Origin: CBDFNC01 sp965249895
Lineage (GTDB): Bacteria; Pseudomonadota; Gammaproteobacteria; Enterobacterales; CBDFNC01
Assembly: GCA_965249895.1 (NCBI GenBank)
Contig: CBDFNC010000001.1
Span: 1-64,000, forward strand
Direction: 5' to 3'
DNA length: 64,000 nt
The notes under the pieces were generated by a model, which made no database searches, had not been told where the DNA came from, and saw nothing but the letters and a program-made list of their open reading frames with translations. Shown piece after piece: positions 41,670 through 51,107 of the stretch (its first letter is position 1; each line of letters starts with the position of its first letter). The translations under genes were made by a program, and so were the position numbers.

Positions 41670-43550
41670 ATGGCACTTTGGGGTGGGCGTTTTAGCCAGG
41701 CGGCAGACGCTAAATTTAAGTTGTTCAATGATTCCCTGAGGTTTGACTACCGTCTTGCCAAGCAGGATATAGTGGGTTCCATCGCGTGGTCTAAGGCGCT
41801 GCAGAAAGTGGACGTGTTAACCGCCGACGAGCAGCTAAAGCTGGAAGTCGCGTTAAACGAGCTAAAAGCATCGGTAATTGATAATCCCGAGCAAATTTTA
41901 GAATCAGACGCCGAGGATATTCATTCCTGGGTGGAAGGTCAGCTGATCCAGAAGGTTGGTGACCTGGGTAAGAAACTACATACGGGCCGTAGCCGTAATG
42001 ACCAGGTGGCAACAGACCTGAAACTTTGGTGTAAAGAACGTGGTCAGGAGCTGGTGGTCTTACTGGATAAGCTACTGCAAAAACTGCTGGAAATAGCCCG
42101 TATTCACCAGGCCGTGGTCTTGCCGGGTTATACCCATTTACAGCGTGCCCAGCCCGTTACCTTTTCTCACTGGGCCCTGGCTTATGTAGAAATGCTCGAG
42201 CGTGACTATAGCCGCTTGCAGGACTGCCTGAAGCGCTTGAATACCAGCCCTTTAGGTAGTGGCGCCCTGGCGGGTACCGGTTACCCGATGGACAGAACAG
42301 AACTGGCTCATTCGTTAGGCTTCCGCCGTGCGACCCGTAACAGTCTGGACAGCGTGTCAGACCGTGACCATGTGGTTGAGTTAATGAGCGTGGCTTCCCT
42401 GTCGATGATCCACCTGTCACGTATGGCAGAAGATTTAATTTTCTATAACTCGGGTGAATCCGGCTTCCTGGAAATGTCCGATCAGGTGACGTCAGGCTCT
42501 TCCCTGATGCCACAGAAGAAAAATCCGGATGCCATGGAGTTGATCCGTGGTAAAGCGGGCCGCGTATACGGCTCTCTGTCCGGCATGATGATGACCCTGA
42601 AAGCCTTGCCTCTCGCCTATAACAAGGACATGCAGGAAGATAAAGAAGGCCTGTTTGATGCGCTGGATACCTGGGGTGATTGCCTGGAAATGGCAGCCAT
42701 GGGGCTGACGGATCTGAAAGTAAATGAAGAGCGTACCAAGGAAGCGGCTCAGGGCGGTTACGCCAATGCCACTGAGCTTGCCGATTACCTGGTAGCCAAA
42801 GGTATTCCATTCCGTGAAGGCCACCACATTGTCGGCGCTGCTGTAGTTGCCGCCATCGAAAAAGGTGTGCCGCTGGAAGAGCTGACTGTGGAAGAGTTTA
42901 AATCCTTCTCCGACGTTATTGAAGAGGACGTGTACCCGGTACTAACCCTGGAAGCGACTCTGGCTGCACGTAAGGCACAAGGGGGTGTTGCTCCTGAACA
43001 GATTGAATTCGCCTTAACTGCGGCGGAGAAGCGCTTAACCGAAAGGGATACCTCGGGTGTTTATGCACGAGCAGCGCGACTAACGGATCTGGATACCATA
43101 GAGCGTATGGTAAACCACTGGGCCAACGTAGGTGAGAACCTACCTCGTGACAAATCAGAATTGGTTTCCAGTGTGGGTGAATTCGCCGTCACTGAAAATC
43201 AGGGCGACGTGTCGGGCTGTGCTTCTTTGTATGTATACGATACCGGGTTGGCTGAAATCCGCTCTTTGGGTGTAGACCCAGAGTATCAGAAAGGTGGCCA
43301 GGGTCGCGCTCTGGTGGAGTTCCTAATTAAGAAAGCCGAGAAGATGGCTATCCAGCGTTTGTTTGTATTAACCCGCGCGCCGGAATTCTTTATGAAGATG
43401 GGTTTTAGTCCAACCAGTAAGGCGCTGTTGCCTGAGAAAGTACTGAAAGACTGTGACGATTGTGTCCGTCAGCATTCCTGTGATGAAGTGGCGCTGGAGT
43501 TTATCTTTAAAGGTAAAAAACAGCTGATCCATACCGAAAAAGTAGCCTAA
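41670..43550 (+). CDS. argH: Argininosuccinate lyase / N-acetylglutamate synthase fusion, ArgH(A)
   Basis: Two-domain enzyme of 626 residues. The N-terminal argininosuccinate lyase (about 1-460) has LHTGRSRNDQVATD, HLQRAQPVTFSHW and the signature GSSLMPQKKNPD. The C-terminal GNAT domain (about 470-615) has YARAARLTDLDTIERM, SLGVDPEYQKGGQGRALVEFL and FFMKMGF, the short N-acetylglutamate synthase of the argH(A) type described in Vibrio/Alteromonas-like bacteria. It thus supplies both the first and last steps of arginine synthesis, last in the arg cluster. Confidence 0.96.
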   Translation: MALWGGRFSQAADAKFKLFNDSLRFDYRLAKQDIVGSIAWSKALQKVDVLTADEQLKLEVALNELKASVIDNPEQILESDAEDIHSWVEGQLIQKVGDLGKKLHTGRSRNDQVATDLKLWCKERGQELVVLLDKLLQKLLEIARIHQAVVLPGYTHLQRAQPVTFSHWALAYVEMLERDYSRLQDCLKRLNTSPLGSGALAGTGYPMDRTELAHSLGFRRATRNSLDSVSDRDHVVELMSVASLSMIHLSRMAEDLIFYNSGESGFLEMSDQVTSGSSLMPQKKNPDAMELIRGKAGRVYGSLSGMMMTLKALPLAYNKDMQEDKEGLFDALDTWGDCLEMAAMGLTDLKVNEERTKEAAQGGYANATELADYLVAKGIPFREGHHIVGAAVVAAIEKGVPLEELTVEEFKSFSDVIEEDVYPVLTLEATLAARKAQGGVAPEQIEFALTAAEKRLTERDTSGVYARAARLTDLDTIERMVNHWANVGENLPRDKSELVSSVGEFAVTENQGDVSGCASLYVYDTGLAEIRSLGVDPEYQKGGQGRALVEFLIKKAEKMAIQRLFVLTRAPEFFMKMGFSPTSKALLPEKVLKDCDDCVRQHSCDEVALEFIFKGKKQLIHTEKVA

Positions 43551-43555
43551 CCGTA

Positions 43556-43596
43556 AAATAGCCATCTCAACTTAGTCGGGGTGGCTATTCATTTTG
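43556..43596 (+). terminator. Terminator after argH(A)
   Basis: AATAGCCA (43558-43565) pairs with TGGCTATT (43583-43590), followed by CATTTT. The left arm AAAATAGCCAT repeats that of the argG-argH hairpin. Confidence 0.7.
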
Positions 43597-43646
43597 CACT
43601 CAAATAGTTTTGGTTATCCAAGAAACGTTACGTTGTTTCTCATGCT

Positions 43647-44630
43647 TTAATCCTCAATACGAACAATTACCCGAAAACCAATATGATTGGTAGAGGTGTC
43701 GATAGGTTCAGGATAACGGGCTGATGGGCGATAGCGAGCGCAATAGTTAGGCGCACAAAGAAATGATCCTCCTTTAAGAACTTTGCGTGGTTTTTGTTCG
43801 GAGGAGGGGGCTTTGCGATCATGACTCGCAGCCTCATTGCCTCCTTTCGGATTGCGCGGTGTACAGCAGGTTTTTGCAGGGTTTTCCGGATGGCGCTCTT
43901 GGTACCAATCGCTAGTCCATTCCCAAACATTGCCAATAATGTCAAACAAACCAAAGCCATTAGCTGGGTAGCTTCCGACAGCTTCAGCCCCAGGTGGACG
44001 AGATTTTAAATTTTCATGTGGAAACTGCCCCTCCCAGGTATTAGCCATGGGTTTGCCCTCTGGTTTTAGTTCATTGCCCCAGGCAAACACAGCCTCCGAT
44101 AATCCGCCGCGGGCCGCAAGCTCCCATTCTGCCTCAGTAGGTAACGCTTTGCCCGCCCACTGTGCATAGGCAAGCGCATCCTCAAACACAACATGAACAA
44201 CAGGATGATGCTCGCGTCCTTTTATAGAGCTACCCGGACCTTCTGGGTGACGCCAGTCCGTTCCCGGAACATAATCCCACCAACATACAGATCTCGGGTC
44301 AACGGGGCGATCGGGTTTAATAAACAGGGCAGATCCTGGCACCAATAGGCTTGGGTCTGCGTTTGGATAGTCTTCCGCTTTCGGCGCTTTTTCCGCGAAA
44401 GTAACGTAACCTGTCGCGTTAACAAATACCTCGAACTGTTGGTTGGTGACAGGGTATTTGTCCATCCAAAACCCAGTCACGCCGACAGTATGAACAGGAC
44501 CTTCTTCAGGATAACTGGCGATCTCTGCGCCCATCTTGAAGGTATCGCCGGGGATCCACACCATATTTTCATCTGGGGGAGTATTAAGGCAAGAAGTATT
44601 GTTATCCGCGAATTGTGTACTTGAAGTCAT
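43647..44630 (-). CDS. Formylglycine-generating enzyme (sulfatase activator)
   Basis: Converts the active-site cysteine of type I sulfatases to formylglycine with O2 and copper. 327-residue FGE-sulfatase fold: VWIPGDTFKMGAE at the start, PVTNQQFEVFV, WEWTSDWY, and GGSFLCAPNYCARYRPSAR with both catalytic cysteines (LC...YC spacing as in human FGE). No signal peptide, so it acts on the nascent sulfatase in the cytoplasm. Downstream of the sulfatase gene, same strand, 133 bp apart, so this is most likely its dedicated activator. Confidence 0.93.
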   Translation of the reverse strand: MTSSTQFADNNTSCLNTPPDENMVWIPGDTFKMGAEIASYPEEGPVHTVGVTGFWMDKYPVTNQQFEVFVNATGYVTFAEKAPKAEDYPNADPSLLVPGSALFIKPDRPVDPRSVCWWDYVPGTDWRHPEGPGSSIKGREHHPVVHVVFEDALAYAQWAGKALPTEAEWELAARGGLSEAVFAWGNELKPEGKPMANTWEGQFPHENLKSRPPGAEAVGSYPANGFGLFDIIGNVWEWTSDWYQERHPENPAKTCCTPRNPKGGNEAASHDRKAPSSEQKPRKVLKGGSFLCAPNYCARYRPSARYPEPIDTSTNHIGFRVIVRIED

Positions 44631-44700
44631 TTTATTTTTAACCGGTTATTATAGCGAAATGGTAGAACCTAGCTGGAACATACGATAAGAGTGAGAGTTA

Positions 44701-44728
44701 CCCCACCCCCAAAAAAAAGGGATGGGGA
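44701..44728 (-). other. Hairpin between sulfatase and FGE genes
   Basis: C-rich (44703-44711) and G-rich (about 44720-44728) arms around an A8 loop. It may moderate expression of the activator relative to the sulfatase. Confidence 0.35.
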
Positions 44729-44763
44729 AGATGATTGTCTCAACCATCTATGCACTTGTGCTG

Positions 44764-47637
44764 TTAATCACGCCACATCATGCCCTGATATTCCTTCTCA
44801 TGATCGGTGTCTTCTGCATCGTTATAAATCCTGACTTTCACTTTCCTAACGGTCGCCCTTTTCAGCTCACCCGGAGATTGGTAATCGGATGACACAGGTT
44901 GGCCGCCATCGCGGGCAATATTCAGCCCTTCGCCAGTAAGGGCAAATTTGCCCGGTTGGGTGATGAACTTAAGCTTTCTGACGTCCGTAGCAGGTTCAGT
45001 GTCTTCAATACCTTGGTAATCGATAAGCTCGTGGTCAACTCTTTTTCCATTGATATACAGCTCTATATTTCCAACGGTACTCTTACCATATTTAGCCGCT
45101 TCATCCGGAGACAGTATCATATGTGACTTTCTGAACTTAACCTTGACTAACAGATGTCTATGCCTGTTGGGGATCACAAAATCGTCACTTGTAAGTTGAT
45201 AGCGAATTTTCTGCTCTGCCCGGCCTAGCCAGTTATACACGTAACAAAGGTAAAGTTTGCTGTCCTCTTTATGGAGATAGAAGCTGTGGCCGCCAAAACG
45301 TCCGCCATGAGCAAATAACACCCCTTCTGGCGCTGCGATAATGTCAATCAACTCATTATCTATACCCAAGGTCTTTGGTGGCATATCAATAAATGCCGAT
45401 ATGGCATAAGATCGTGTCCTTACGTTAACGGCGACGGCTTCAGGAACCTCAGTACCACCCGGGTAATAGGTGTAATCGAAGCTTTGGTTAGTACCATCAT
45501 CTTCCGCAAAAGGCGGATCTGTTAGTTGAGGGCGTGGCTCATTCAGGACGGCGCTGGTTGAGCGGTCATCGAGTGGCATACCGTTTAACTTACCCGCTTC
45601 TGAGAACCATCTGTTTTTCAAGCCCTCGAGCTTTTTGTTAAGGTAAGCACGGATCTCTGGTGGGGTATTATTGTCCTCGATAAGCGCAGCCAGATTATTC
45701 AGCTGAGTAGGGTCGGCAGCAAAATGATAACCTTCGGCCTCATTGTCTGATTTAAATTGTGGCCCTTCACCATCCATGCAATACAGTTCCCAGACATCGC
45801 TGTCGAAGTTACTCCAGTCAGAAGGTGTTGGGGCATGCACTGTGCAAGCATGCCAACCTCTGTGCCAGATCCCTCGCGTACCTAGCATGGAGTAGAACTG
45901 TGTTTCTTTTACTTTTTTAGACCAGCCTTCTGGCCCTGGTCTGTCGTCTGGCTCAAGTTTGTAGGGATAGCGATTTTCTTCCCGTCCATACTCATGAGCA
46001 AAAGTGTATTTAAAACTAATACCCTCTATCGGATTTTGACTATAACCTTTTACAACATCCGGTGGTGTTATATCCAGGCATTCATATAGGGTTGGAACAA
46101 GGTCGACCGCATGAATGTATTGTTTACGTATTGCTGAGCCGGTCACGCAACCATCGGCAGTTGGTCTGTTGACTCCTGGTCCGCAGATCATAAAGGGCGT
46201 GGCGGCGCCGCCTTCATAACCCGCCCAGCGTTTCCAGTATTTGAATGGCGCATCAAAGCCCCATGCCCAGCCAGATGGATAATGATTGTAGGTTTTATCT
46301 GTGCCCAGTTGTTGAAGCTGTTTGAAGTTTTCTTCAAAATCATCGGGAATATCATTAAAGAACAGATTTTCGTTAACCGAGCCATTTGGGCCACCTTCAC
46401 CACTGGCGCCATTGTCTGATACTGCGACTATGATAGTGTTGTCCATTTGATCTGTATCTTCGAGGTAATCAAATAAACGACCTATCTGTTCGTCGGTGTA
46501 AGTAGAGTAGGCCGCATAGATTTCTGCCATACGGATAAATAGTGCTTTCTCGTTTCTCTCTAAGGACGCCCAGGGTCTTACATATTCAGTTTGAGGCCAT
46601 TCTTTCCCTTCAGGGACACCGATTATATTTGCATCATCACCTGGTCTTTTTGTATCGAGCGCTCCTTCTCCATGTGGGTTGATCTCCGAAGCCTCGACGT
46701 TACAATCAAAGATCCCCTTTTCCTTCATCATATTTAATGTTTGTTGACGATATTCTTCGTAACCTTCGCTAAATACACTTGATGTTTCAAAAGAGTCTGT
46801 GGCAAGTTTAAGCGGATCGACACCGTAGTTATAATTCAGGGTCGTGTTGTATTTGTATTTCAGGATCATCTCTGGCCAGATCTGATGGGGAGCATGGTTG
46901 GCGCCGGGAGAATAATACAACATCCAGGGCTTATCCGGGGCGATTGCCTGCGAGTCCTGAATAAACATAATCGCTTTGTCAGTCAGGTCTTTCGAGAAAT
47001 GATAGCTGTCTTCTGGTGCTTCGATATCTTCAGGGTTTTCAGTAACCTCAATTTTCATATTGGGTTTATAAGGCGGCTCAATTAAATGATTGTCGTAAAC
47101 AATATCGGGATACCACTGGTCGGTTTCTCCCCCTAAGAATCCGTAATAGCGATCGAATCCGCGGCCGATCGGCCAATGCCGCTTACTTGAGGCCATATTG
47201 GACTCTTCTTCCGGGGCCATATGCCACTTACCGGCCGCAAAAGTATTGTAACCTTGATCTTTCAGCACCTCAGGCAATAATGCATTTTCGAAAGGGATAC
47301 GGCCATTTGAGCCAGGAAATCCTGACGTGGCTTCTTCAATGCAGGACATGCCGTTACTGGTTGCATTTCTTCCGTTTAACAATGATGAGCGAGTCGGAGA
47401 ACACAGGGCTGTAGTATGGAAATTGGTGTACATTAAACCTCTATCCACAATACGCTTAAGGTTGGGCATTTTTATTTTTCCGCCGTACATTTCCCACGCA
47501 CCAAAACCAGTATCGTCCATCACGATATAAAGAATATTAGGCGCGTCTGTTTTGGCTTTTGGTTCGGCGTAAGGAGCCCAGTCTGGTACAGAGTCTCTAA
47601 TATCGAGATTAATCGTTCCATTAAATTGTTTTGACAC
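44764..47637 (-). CDS. Type I (Cys-type) arylsulfatase
   Basis: Hydrolyses sulfate esters. The Cys to be converted to formylglycine is in CSPTRSSLLNGRN (residue 79 from this start), and metal ligands are in VMDDTG (41-42) and the later SDNGASGEGG. The sulfatase domain covers about 30-560. The remaining C-terminal 400 residues contain a beta-rich region with FAHGGRFGGHSFYL, as in large AtsA-like sulfatases. GTG at 47637 is chosen (AGGAT upstream, reads MSKQFNGTINLDIRDSVPDW like homologues); ATG 47706 would add 23 residues of poor match. No signal peptide, which suggests cytoplasmic use of imported sulfated substrates. Paired with the FGE gene. The substrate is unknown. Confidence 0.9.
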   Translation of the reverse strand: MSKQFNGTINLDIRDSVPDWAPYAEPKAKTDAPNILYIVMDDTGFGAWEMYGGKIKMPNLKRIVDRGLMYTNFHTTALCSPTRSSLLNGRNATSNGMSCIEEATSGFPGSNGRIPFENALLPEVLKDQGYNTFAAGKWHMAPEEESNMASSKRHWPIGRGFDRYYGFLGGETDQWYPDIVYDNHLIEPPYKPNMKIEVTENPEDIEAPEDSYHFSKDLTDKAIMFIQDSQAIAPDKPWMLYYSPGANHAPHQIWPEMILKYKYNTTLNYNYGVDPLKLATDSFETSSVFSEGYEEYRQQTLNMMKEKGIFDCNVEASEINPHGEGALDTKRPGDDANIIGVPEGKEWPQTEYVRPWASLERNEKALFIRMAEIYAAYSTYTDEQIGRLFDYLEDTDQMDNTIIVAVSDNGASGEGGPNGSVNENLFFNDIPDDFEENFKQLQQLGTDKTYNHYPSGWAWGFDAPFKYWKRWAGYEGGAATPFMICGPGVNRPTADGCVTGSAIRKQYIHAVDLVPTLYECLDITPPDVVKGYSQNPIEGISFKYTFAHEYGREENRYPYKLEPDDRPGPEGWSKKVKETQFYSMLGTRGIWHRGWHACTVHAPTPSDWSNFDSDVWELYCMDGEGPQFKSDNEAEGYHFAADPTQLNNLAALIEDNNTPPEIRAYLNKKLEGLKNRWFSEAGKLNGMPLDDRSTSAVLNEPRPQLTDPPFAEDDGTNQSFDYTYYPGGTEVPEAVAVNVRTRSYAISAFIDMPPKTLGIDNELIDIIAAPEGVLFAHGGRFGGHSFYLHKEDSKLYLCYVYNWLGRAEQKIRYQLTSDDFVIPNRHRHLLVKVKFRKSHMILSPDEAAKYGKSTVGNIELYINGKRVDHELIDYQGIEDTEPATDVRKLKFITQPGKFALTGEGLNIARDGGQPVSSDYQSPGELKRATVRKVKVRIYNDAEDTDHEKEYQGMMWRD

Positions 47638-48302
47638 TAAATTAGATCCTTGTATTCGTTTCAATGAGGCTAGGTGTTCACCTAGTGTTCCTTTAGAGCA
47701 GGACAATATTTGTGTCCCTTAATGGGTGATTATTACCACGCAATAGGGACAAGTTGCTTTACACATTTCTGTGATTCAAGTTTAGTCCTTGAATACTCAC
47801 TTCAATACAAGTAATTGAAAGTACATGGTTTATATTCAGCTGCATTACTTAAATATGAGATATTCACATTCTGATTGCTCGAAAATAAATGTACTTCACC
47901 ATCTTTAACTATTCAATTGGTCAATAGTGAAGTCAGTCGATATTGGTATTTCGAATTAGTGACTAGGTAGTTCACAATGTGATAGACAGATTTTATTGCT
48001 TGATCTTTATCACAGGTTTGTCCGAGTAAATCTGTGATAAAAATGCAGGTGCAAAGAGGGTGGTGGAATTCGGGTATACGTGGGAAGCTTGCTGACTATT
48101 CACAATGTGATAGGATTTTATTGCTTGATATCACAGGTTTGTGATCTGTGATTGGTAAAGGGTGGTGGCGTATACCTTGGACATATTATCTGTTTGGTGA
48201 TGATGTTTTTTTTCAGCACATCAAATGTAACTTTTCATAGCCAGGACCATAAGTAATAAAACATACGTAAATATCGCTTAAGATACTATCTATGACTGAG
48301 CC
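47638..48302. other. Gene-free region with imperfect tandem repeats
   Basis: No open frame with support. Two imperfect direct repeats (47971-48079 and 48099-48175), each with a conserved 7-bp stem, lie 330-540 bp upstream of the sulfatase. The proximal 330 bp are AT-rich and presumably contain the sulfatase promoter. Confidence 0.7.
47971..48175. repeat. Imperfect tandem repeat with conserved stem
   Basis: Copy 1 (47971-48079, 109 bp) and copy 2 (48099-48175, 77 bp) share TTCACAATGTGATA, TTTTATTGCTTGAT, ATCACAGGTTTGT, CTGTGAT, GGGTGGTGG and GTATAC in the same order. ATCACAG/CTGTGAT pairs in both copies with loops of 16 and 9 nt. Confidence 0.85.
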
Positions 48303-50054
48303 TTAATTGATGCGCCTAAATCTCAGCCCAGAATAGTTGATGATTTCCACCCCATTTTCCTTGGTGACCCTGATATTGCCGCCTAAACTCCGGCCCAGAC
48401 CAGCGATAACGGCATTGCGGTCGTCTACCGTCGTGAGTGCGACACTCTGTATTTCTTTACCTATGGTAGTGCTAGCCACCAGGAAGCCATTTATCTGCTC
48501 CAGCTGAAGCTTTTTAACCCGGAACATTTCGGGCTCTAACTGGTTGAGCAATTCGTATTCACCTGTTCTGGCTTGCCATGCCGAGGGGATCGGTTTGGCC
48601 TCGAGTTTGCTTGCCATCATCATCTCCTGGCCTTTATATCTGCCAACAATGATTTGGTGTTGGTCCACTTTTTCGGTCCTGAGATCTATTTTTCCGAGAG
48701 TACCCAGGCTGAGGGGAATGAAACCCAAGATATGTTTGGATAACCGGAAGTGGCCGCTTTCCTGTTGTTGCAATTCAAATGTGGTGCCGAGGGCTTCTAT
48801 ATCAAAGTTATCTCCGGATTTTTCTATAAAGGCTAGTCCGGCCTTAGTCATATAAGTACCTGATAAGTCTTGCTCTGAATTAACTGGCTCAACTTTCTGC
48901 TGGTTATCTGCCGGCGAAACATGCCGACCGGTTTTAGTTCTGTAGGCCAGCTGTAGGGCCTTTTCGGTGATGTTTTGAATTGCTTCACCGTTACCCGGGT
49001 CATTGGATAAAATAATCAGGCCCAGTTTTAGCTCAGGTGCTATGACCAGGTTGGAGTTGTGTGCCATAGTGCCGCCATCATGCCCGACCACCTGAATTTC
49101 AGGATCCAAAATACCCTGGTAATAGTGCCAGCCAAGGCCGACTTTACTATCCAAATCCAATTTTACGCCCAAATTTTGCGGCCTCATCATTTTTTTCAGG
49201 CTTGCCTGACTGATTATCTGGCCGCCTTGCCGGTGGATCATTTTAACAAACTGACTCATGTCCACCACAGTAGTGTTTAACGCGCCAGCAGCCAGATCCC
49301 GCAATGGCAGTTCCTGAGTTTCCTTACCTAGGGTATAACCCTTGGCAGCATCTTTTCCCGACAAACCCGAAGATACGTCTGAGTCGTGCATTTGCAGAGG
49401 GGTCAAAATTTGGTTTTGTACTACATCGCTATATTTTTGTCCGGCGCTTTGAGCGACGGCAAGCCCCAGCAGTGAGTAGCCCAGGTTGGAGTACACCATT
49501 AGCTGATTGGGAGGGAGAGCGGTGAACTCTGTATCTAACTTCTGCACCAGGCTCTGATTGGAGGCCGGGTGTGCGCTCCACATTCCGTCAACGTAATCGG
49601 AAGGCAGGCCGGAATGATGGCTCATAATATTGGCAGGCGTAATGCTTTCTATGCTGCCGAAGCGGCTTTGTATTTTTAGTTCTGGCAGATATGTCGTCAA
49701 AGGGTCGTGAATATTCATTTTCCCATGTTCTTGTTGTTGCATCGCAGATATGGCGGTAAAGAGCTTGGTTATTGAACCCGCTCTATATCGTGTATCCGGT
49801 TGGGCTGAAATCTTATTTTCTTTATCGGCATAACCGAACCCCTGAGTCCAGACGATTTCCTGGCCATCCACTAACGCAATGCTAAGGCCGGTTACCTTAC
49901 CTTTTTTCACCTCGTCCTGCACAAACTGCTGCATATACTCCCTGAAGTAGTCGTAGTTGCCCTGTTCGAAACTGGTTTTTATTTCAGGTGTAGAGCTGCA
50001 GGCGGAGAGTAAACCCAGCAAGCAACCAGGTAGCAATAAACGAGTTTTGGACAT
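48303..50054 (-). CDS. Beta-lactamase-family serine hydrolase lipoprotein
   Basis: Lipoprotein (lipobox LSAC, Cys19) with a class C beta-lactamase/esterase-type domain at about 35-380. The catalytic S-x-x-K is SITK (94-97), the Tyr motif is YSNLGYS, and the third motif is HDGG in place of KTG. The C-terminal ~200 residues form a beta-rich extension as in PF00144 proteins acting as D-aminopeptidases, peptidases or esterases. True beta-lactam hydrolysis is not indicated by the third motif. Envelope-anchored. Monocistronic as far as seen. Confidence 0.85.
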   Translation of the reverse strand: MSKTRLLLPGCLLGLLSACSSTPEIKTSFEQGNYDYFREYMQQFVQDEVKKGKVTGLSIALVDGQEIVWTQGFGYADKENKISAQPDTRYRAGSITKLFTAISAMQQQEHGKMNIHDPLTTYLPELKIQSRFGSIESITPANIMSHHSGLPSDYVDGMWSAHPASNQSLVQKLDTEFTALPPNQLMVYSNLGYSLLGLAVAQSAGQKYSDVVQNQILTPLQMHDSDVSSGLSGKDAAKGYTLGKETQELPLRDLAAGALNTTVVDMSQFVKMIHRQGGQIISQASLKKMMRPQNLGVKLDLDSKVGLGWHYYQGILDPEIQVVGHDGGTMAHNSNLVIAPELKLGLIILSNDPGNGEAIQNITEKALQLAYRTKTGRHVSPADNQQKVEPVNSEQDLSGTYMTKAGLAFIEKSGDNFDIEALGTTFELQQQESGHFRLSKHILGFIPLSLGTLGKIDLRTEKVDQHQIIVGRYKGQEMMMASKLEAKPIPSAWQARTGEYELLNQLEPEMFRVKKLQLEQINGFLVASTTIGKEIQSVALTTVDDRNAVIAGLGRSLGGNIRVTKENGVEIINYSGLRFRRIN

Positions 50055-50342
50055 GTAGACTCCCTGTTGAATGACTTTTAAAGCGGTTTCTGGTAACTAT
50101 CTGGTAATTAAGGTAACAAGCCCAAACGCAAAAGAGTGTGTTCATTTGTTAGCAATTGTAAACCTAAGCTTTTTCAGCGAGATATAGGCAGCTTGTATGT
50201 ATAACGAATGTGGTGCCTGCGCTTTATTTCATCTTGTTTAATGTTAAGAACACCACGTGCAAGGGAATGACAGAATCGACGTTTCAGGATGGAAACTAGT
50301 TAGTCTGGTTTTGTCCCTGAGCACTCGGTATCGGGAAACAAT
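50055..50342. other. Upstream region of the serine hydrolase with repeat R2
   Basis: Contains the hydrolase promoter region and dispersed repeat R2 copy a (50256-50289). No intact gene. Confidence 0.5.
50256..50289 (+). repeat. Dispersed repeat R2, copy a
   Basis: 34 bp beginning CGTGCAAGGGAATGAC, identical at 33 of 34 positions to the reverse complement of 58518-58551. Confidence 0.9.
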
Positions 50343-50550
50343 AGAACTCTGCGCCTCAATTGTGAATGCTGTGATAAAGGCCTTAAACCAGCTTCCACCC
50401 AATGCCTATACCTGCTCGTACGAATGTGCTTTTTGTATTAGCTGTGTGGAAACCGTATTAAACAACGTCTGTCCAAACTGCGGCGGTGGTTTGATGCCAG
50501 TCCAATGCGTCCTGCCCACGTTTACCACATCATGGAGTATCGACAAATAG
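50343..50550 (+). pseudogene. DUF1272-family protein, frameshifted
   Basis: Frame A reads LRLNCECCDKGLKPAST, the start of a DUF1272 zinc-finger-like protein. One base too many near 50400 moves the rest to frame B, reading NAYTCSYECAFCISCVETV and CPNCGGGL. The combined cysteine pattern (CECC, C..C, C..C, CPNCGG) is that family. The start codon is also unclear. Probably non-functional. Confidence 0.8.
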
Positions 50551-51107
50551 GATGAAACCGCCTTTGATTTGACTGAAAGAGAGAGTTTTCGGCAGGCATC
50601 AGACACATACCTGCCGACAGGTTATGGCGGGAAATTACCAGGGAATAATATCGCCGTCATAGTTAATCAACAGGCCGGACTGTTCCTGGGTTACTGACTC
50701 CATCACCTGCTTTAATCCCTGGACGCTTTGTTCCACCGTGATATGGGCATTTGGTTCTCCTAACTATATACAGTTTGAACCTGTGTTAATTCTATTGAGA
50801 TCCAAAGAGACACATGGATTAAAATGACTCATACAAGCACTAATCGAGCATGTTGCCGGCTTCATGTAGTAGCCTGCCCTATCAGCCTATAATATGCCTC
50901 TTAAATAGCCTTCGAACATGCTCTAGAGCTTGTTGAAATGGCTTTCAATGCCTTTAAATGCAGGAAAATATCAACCGGTGTCAAAGGGTTGCTTAGCTTG
51001 AACAGAGTAGTCTTTTGTCAATTTAATTAGATGTGATATTAGGGTGATTGCTCAAAAATCTGTATGAGTGCTTTGTTGGGTATTGTTAGTGATGTAAAGT
51101 TAACCAA
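50551..51107. other. Left flank of the two-gene cassette
   Basis: Contains the CGGCAGG/CCTGCCG hairpin (50591-50617), the 121-bp partial SDR copy (50635-50755), and then about 350 bp of AT-rich unique sequence leading to the cassette. No other gene seen. Confidence 0.6.
50635..50755 (-). pseudogene. Duplicated 3' end of the SDR gene
   Basis: 121 bp matching 52494-52614 with four substitutions, including the stop codon, in the same orientation. It covers about the last 39 codons. Homology ends abruptly at 50755. The two copies bracket the two-gene cassette as direct repeats. Confidence 0.95.

Noticed and set aside
42157..42810. 217-codon open frame antisense to argH(A)
   Set aside because: Pro/Ser/His-rich shadow of a highly conserved gene on the other strand. 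No RBS and no family resemblance.
48303..50054. True AmpC beta-lactamase conferring drug resistance
   Set aside because: Lipoprotein with a long C-terminal extension and HDGG in place of KTG. More like a peptidase/esterase of the same superfamily.
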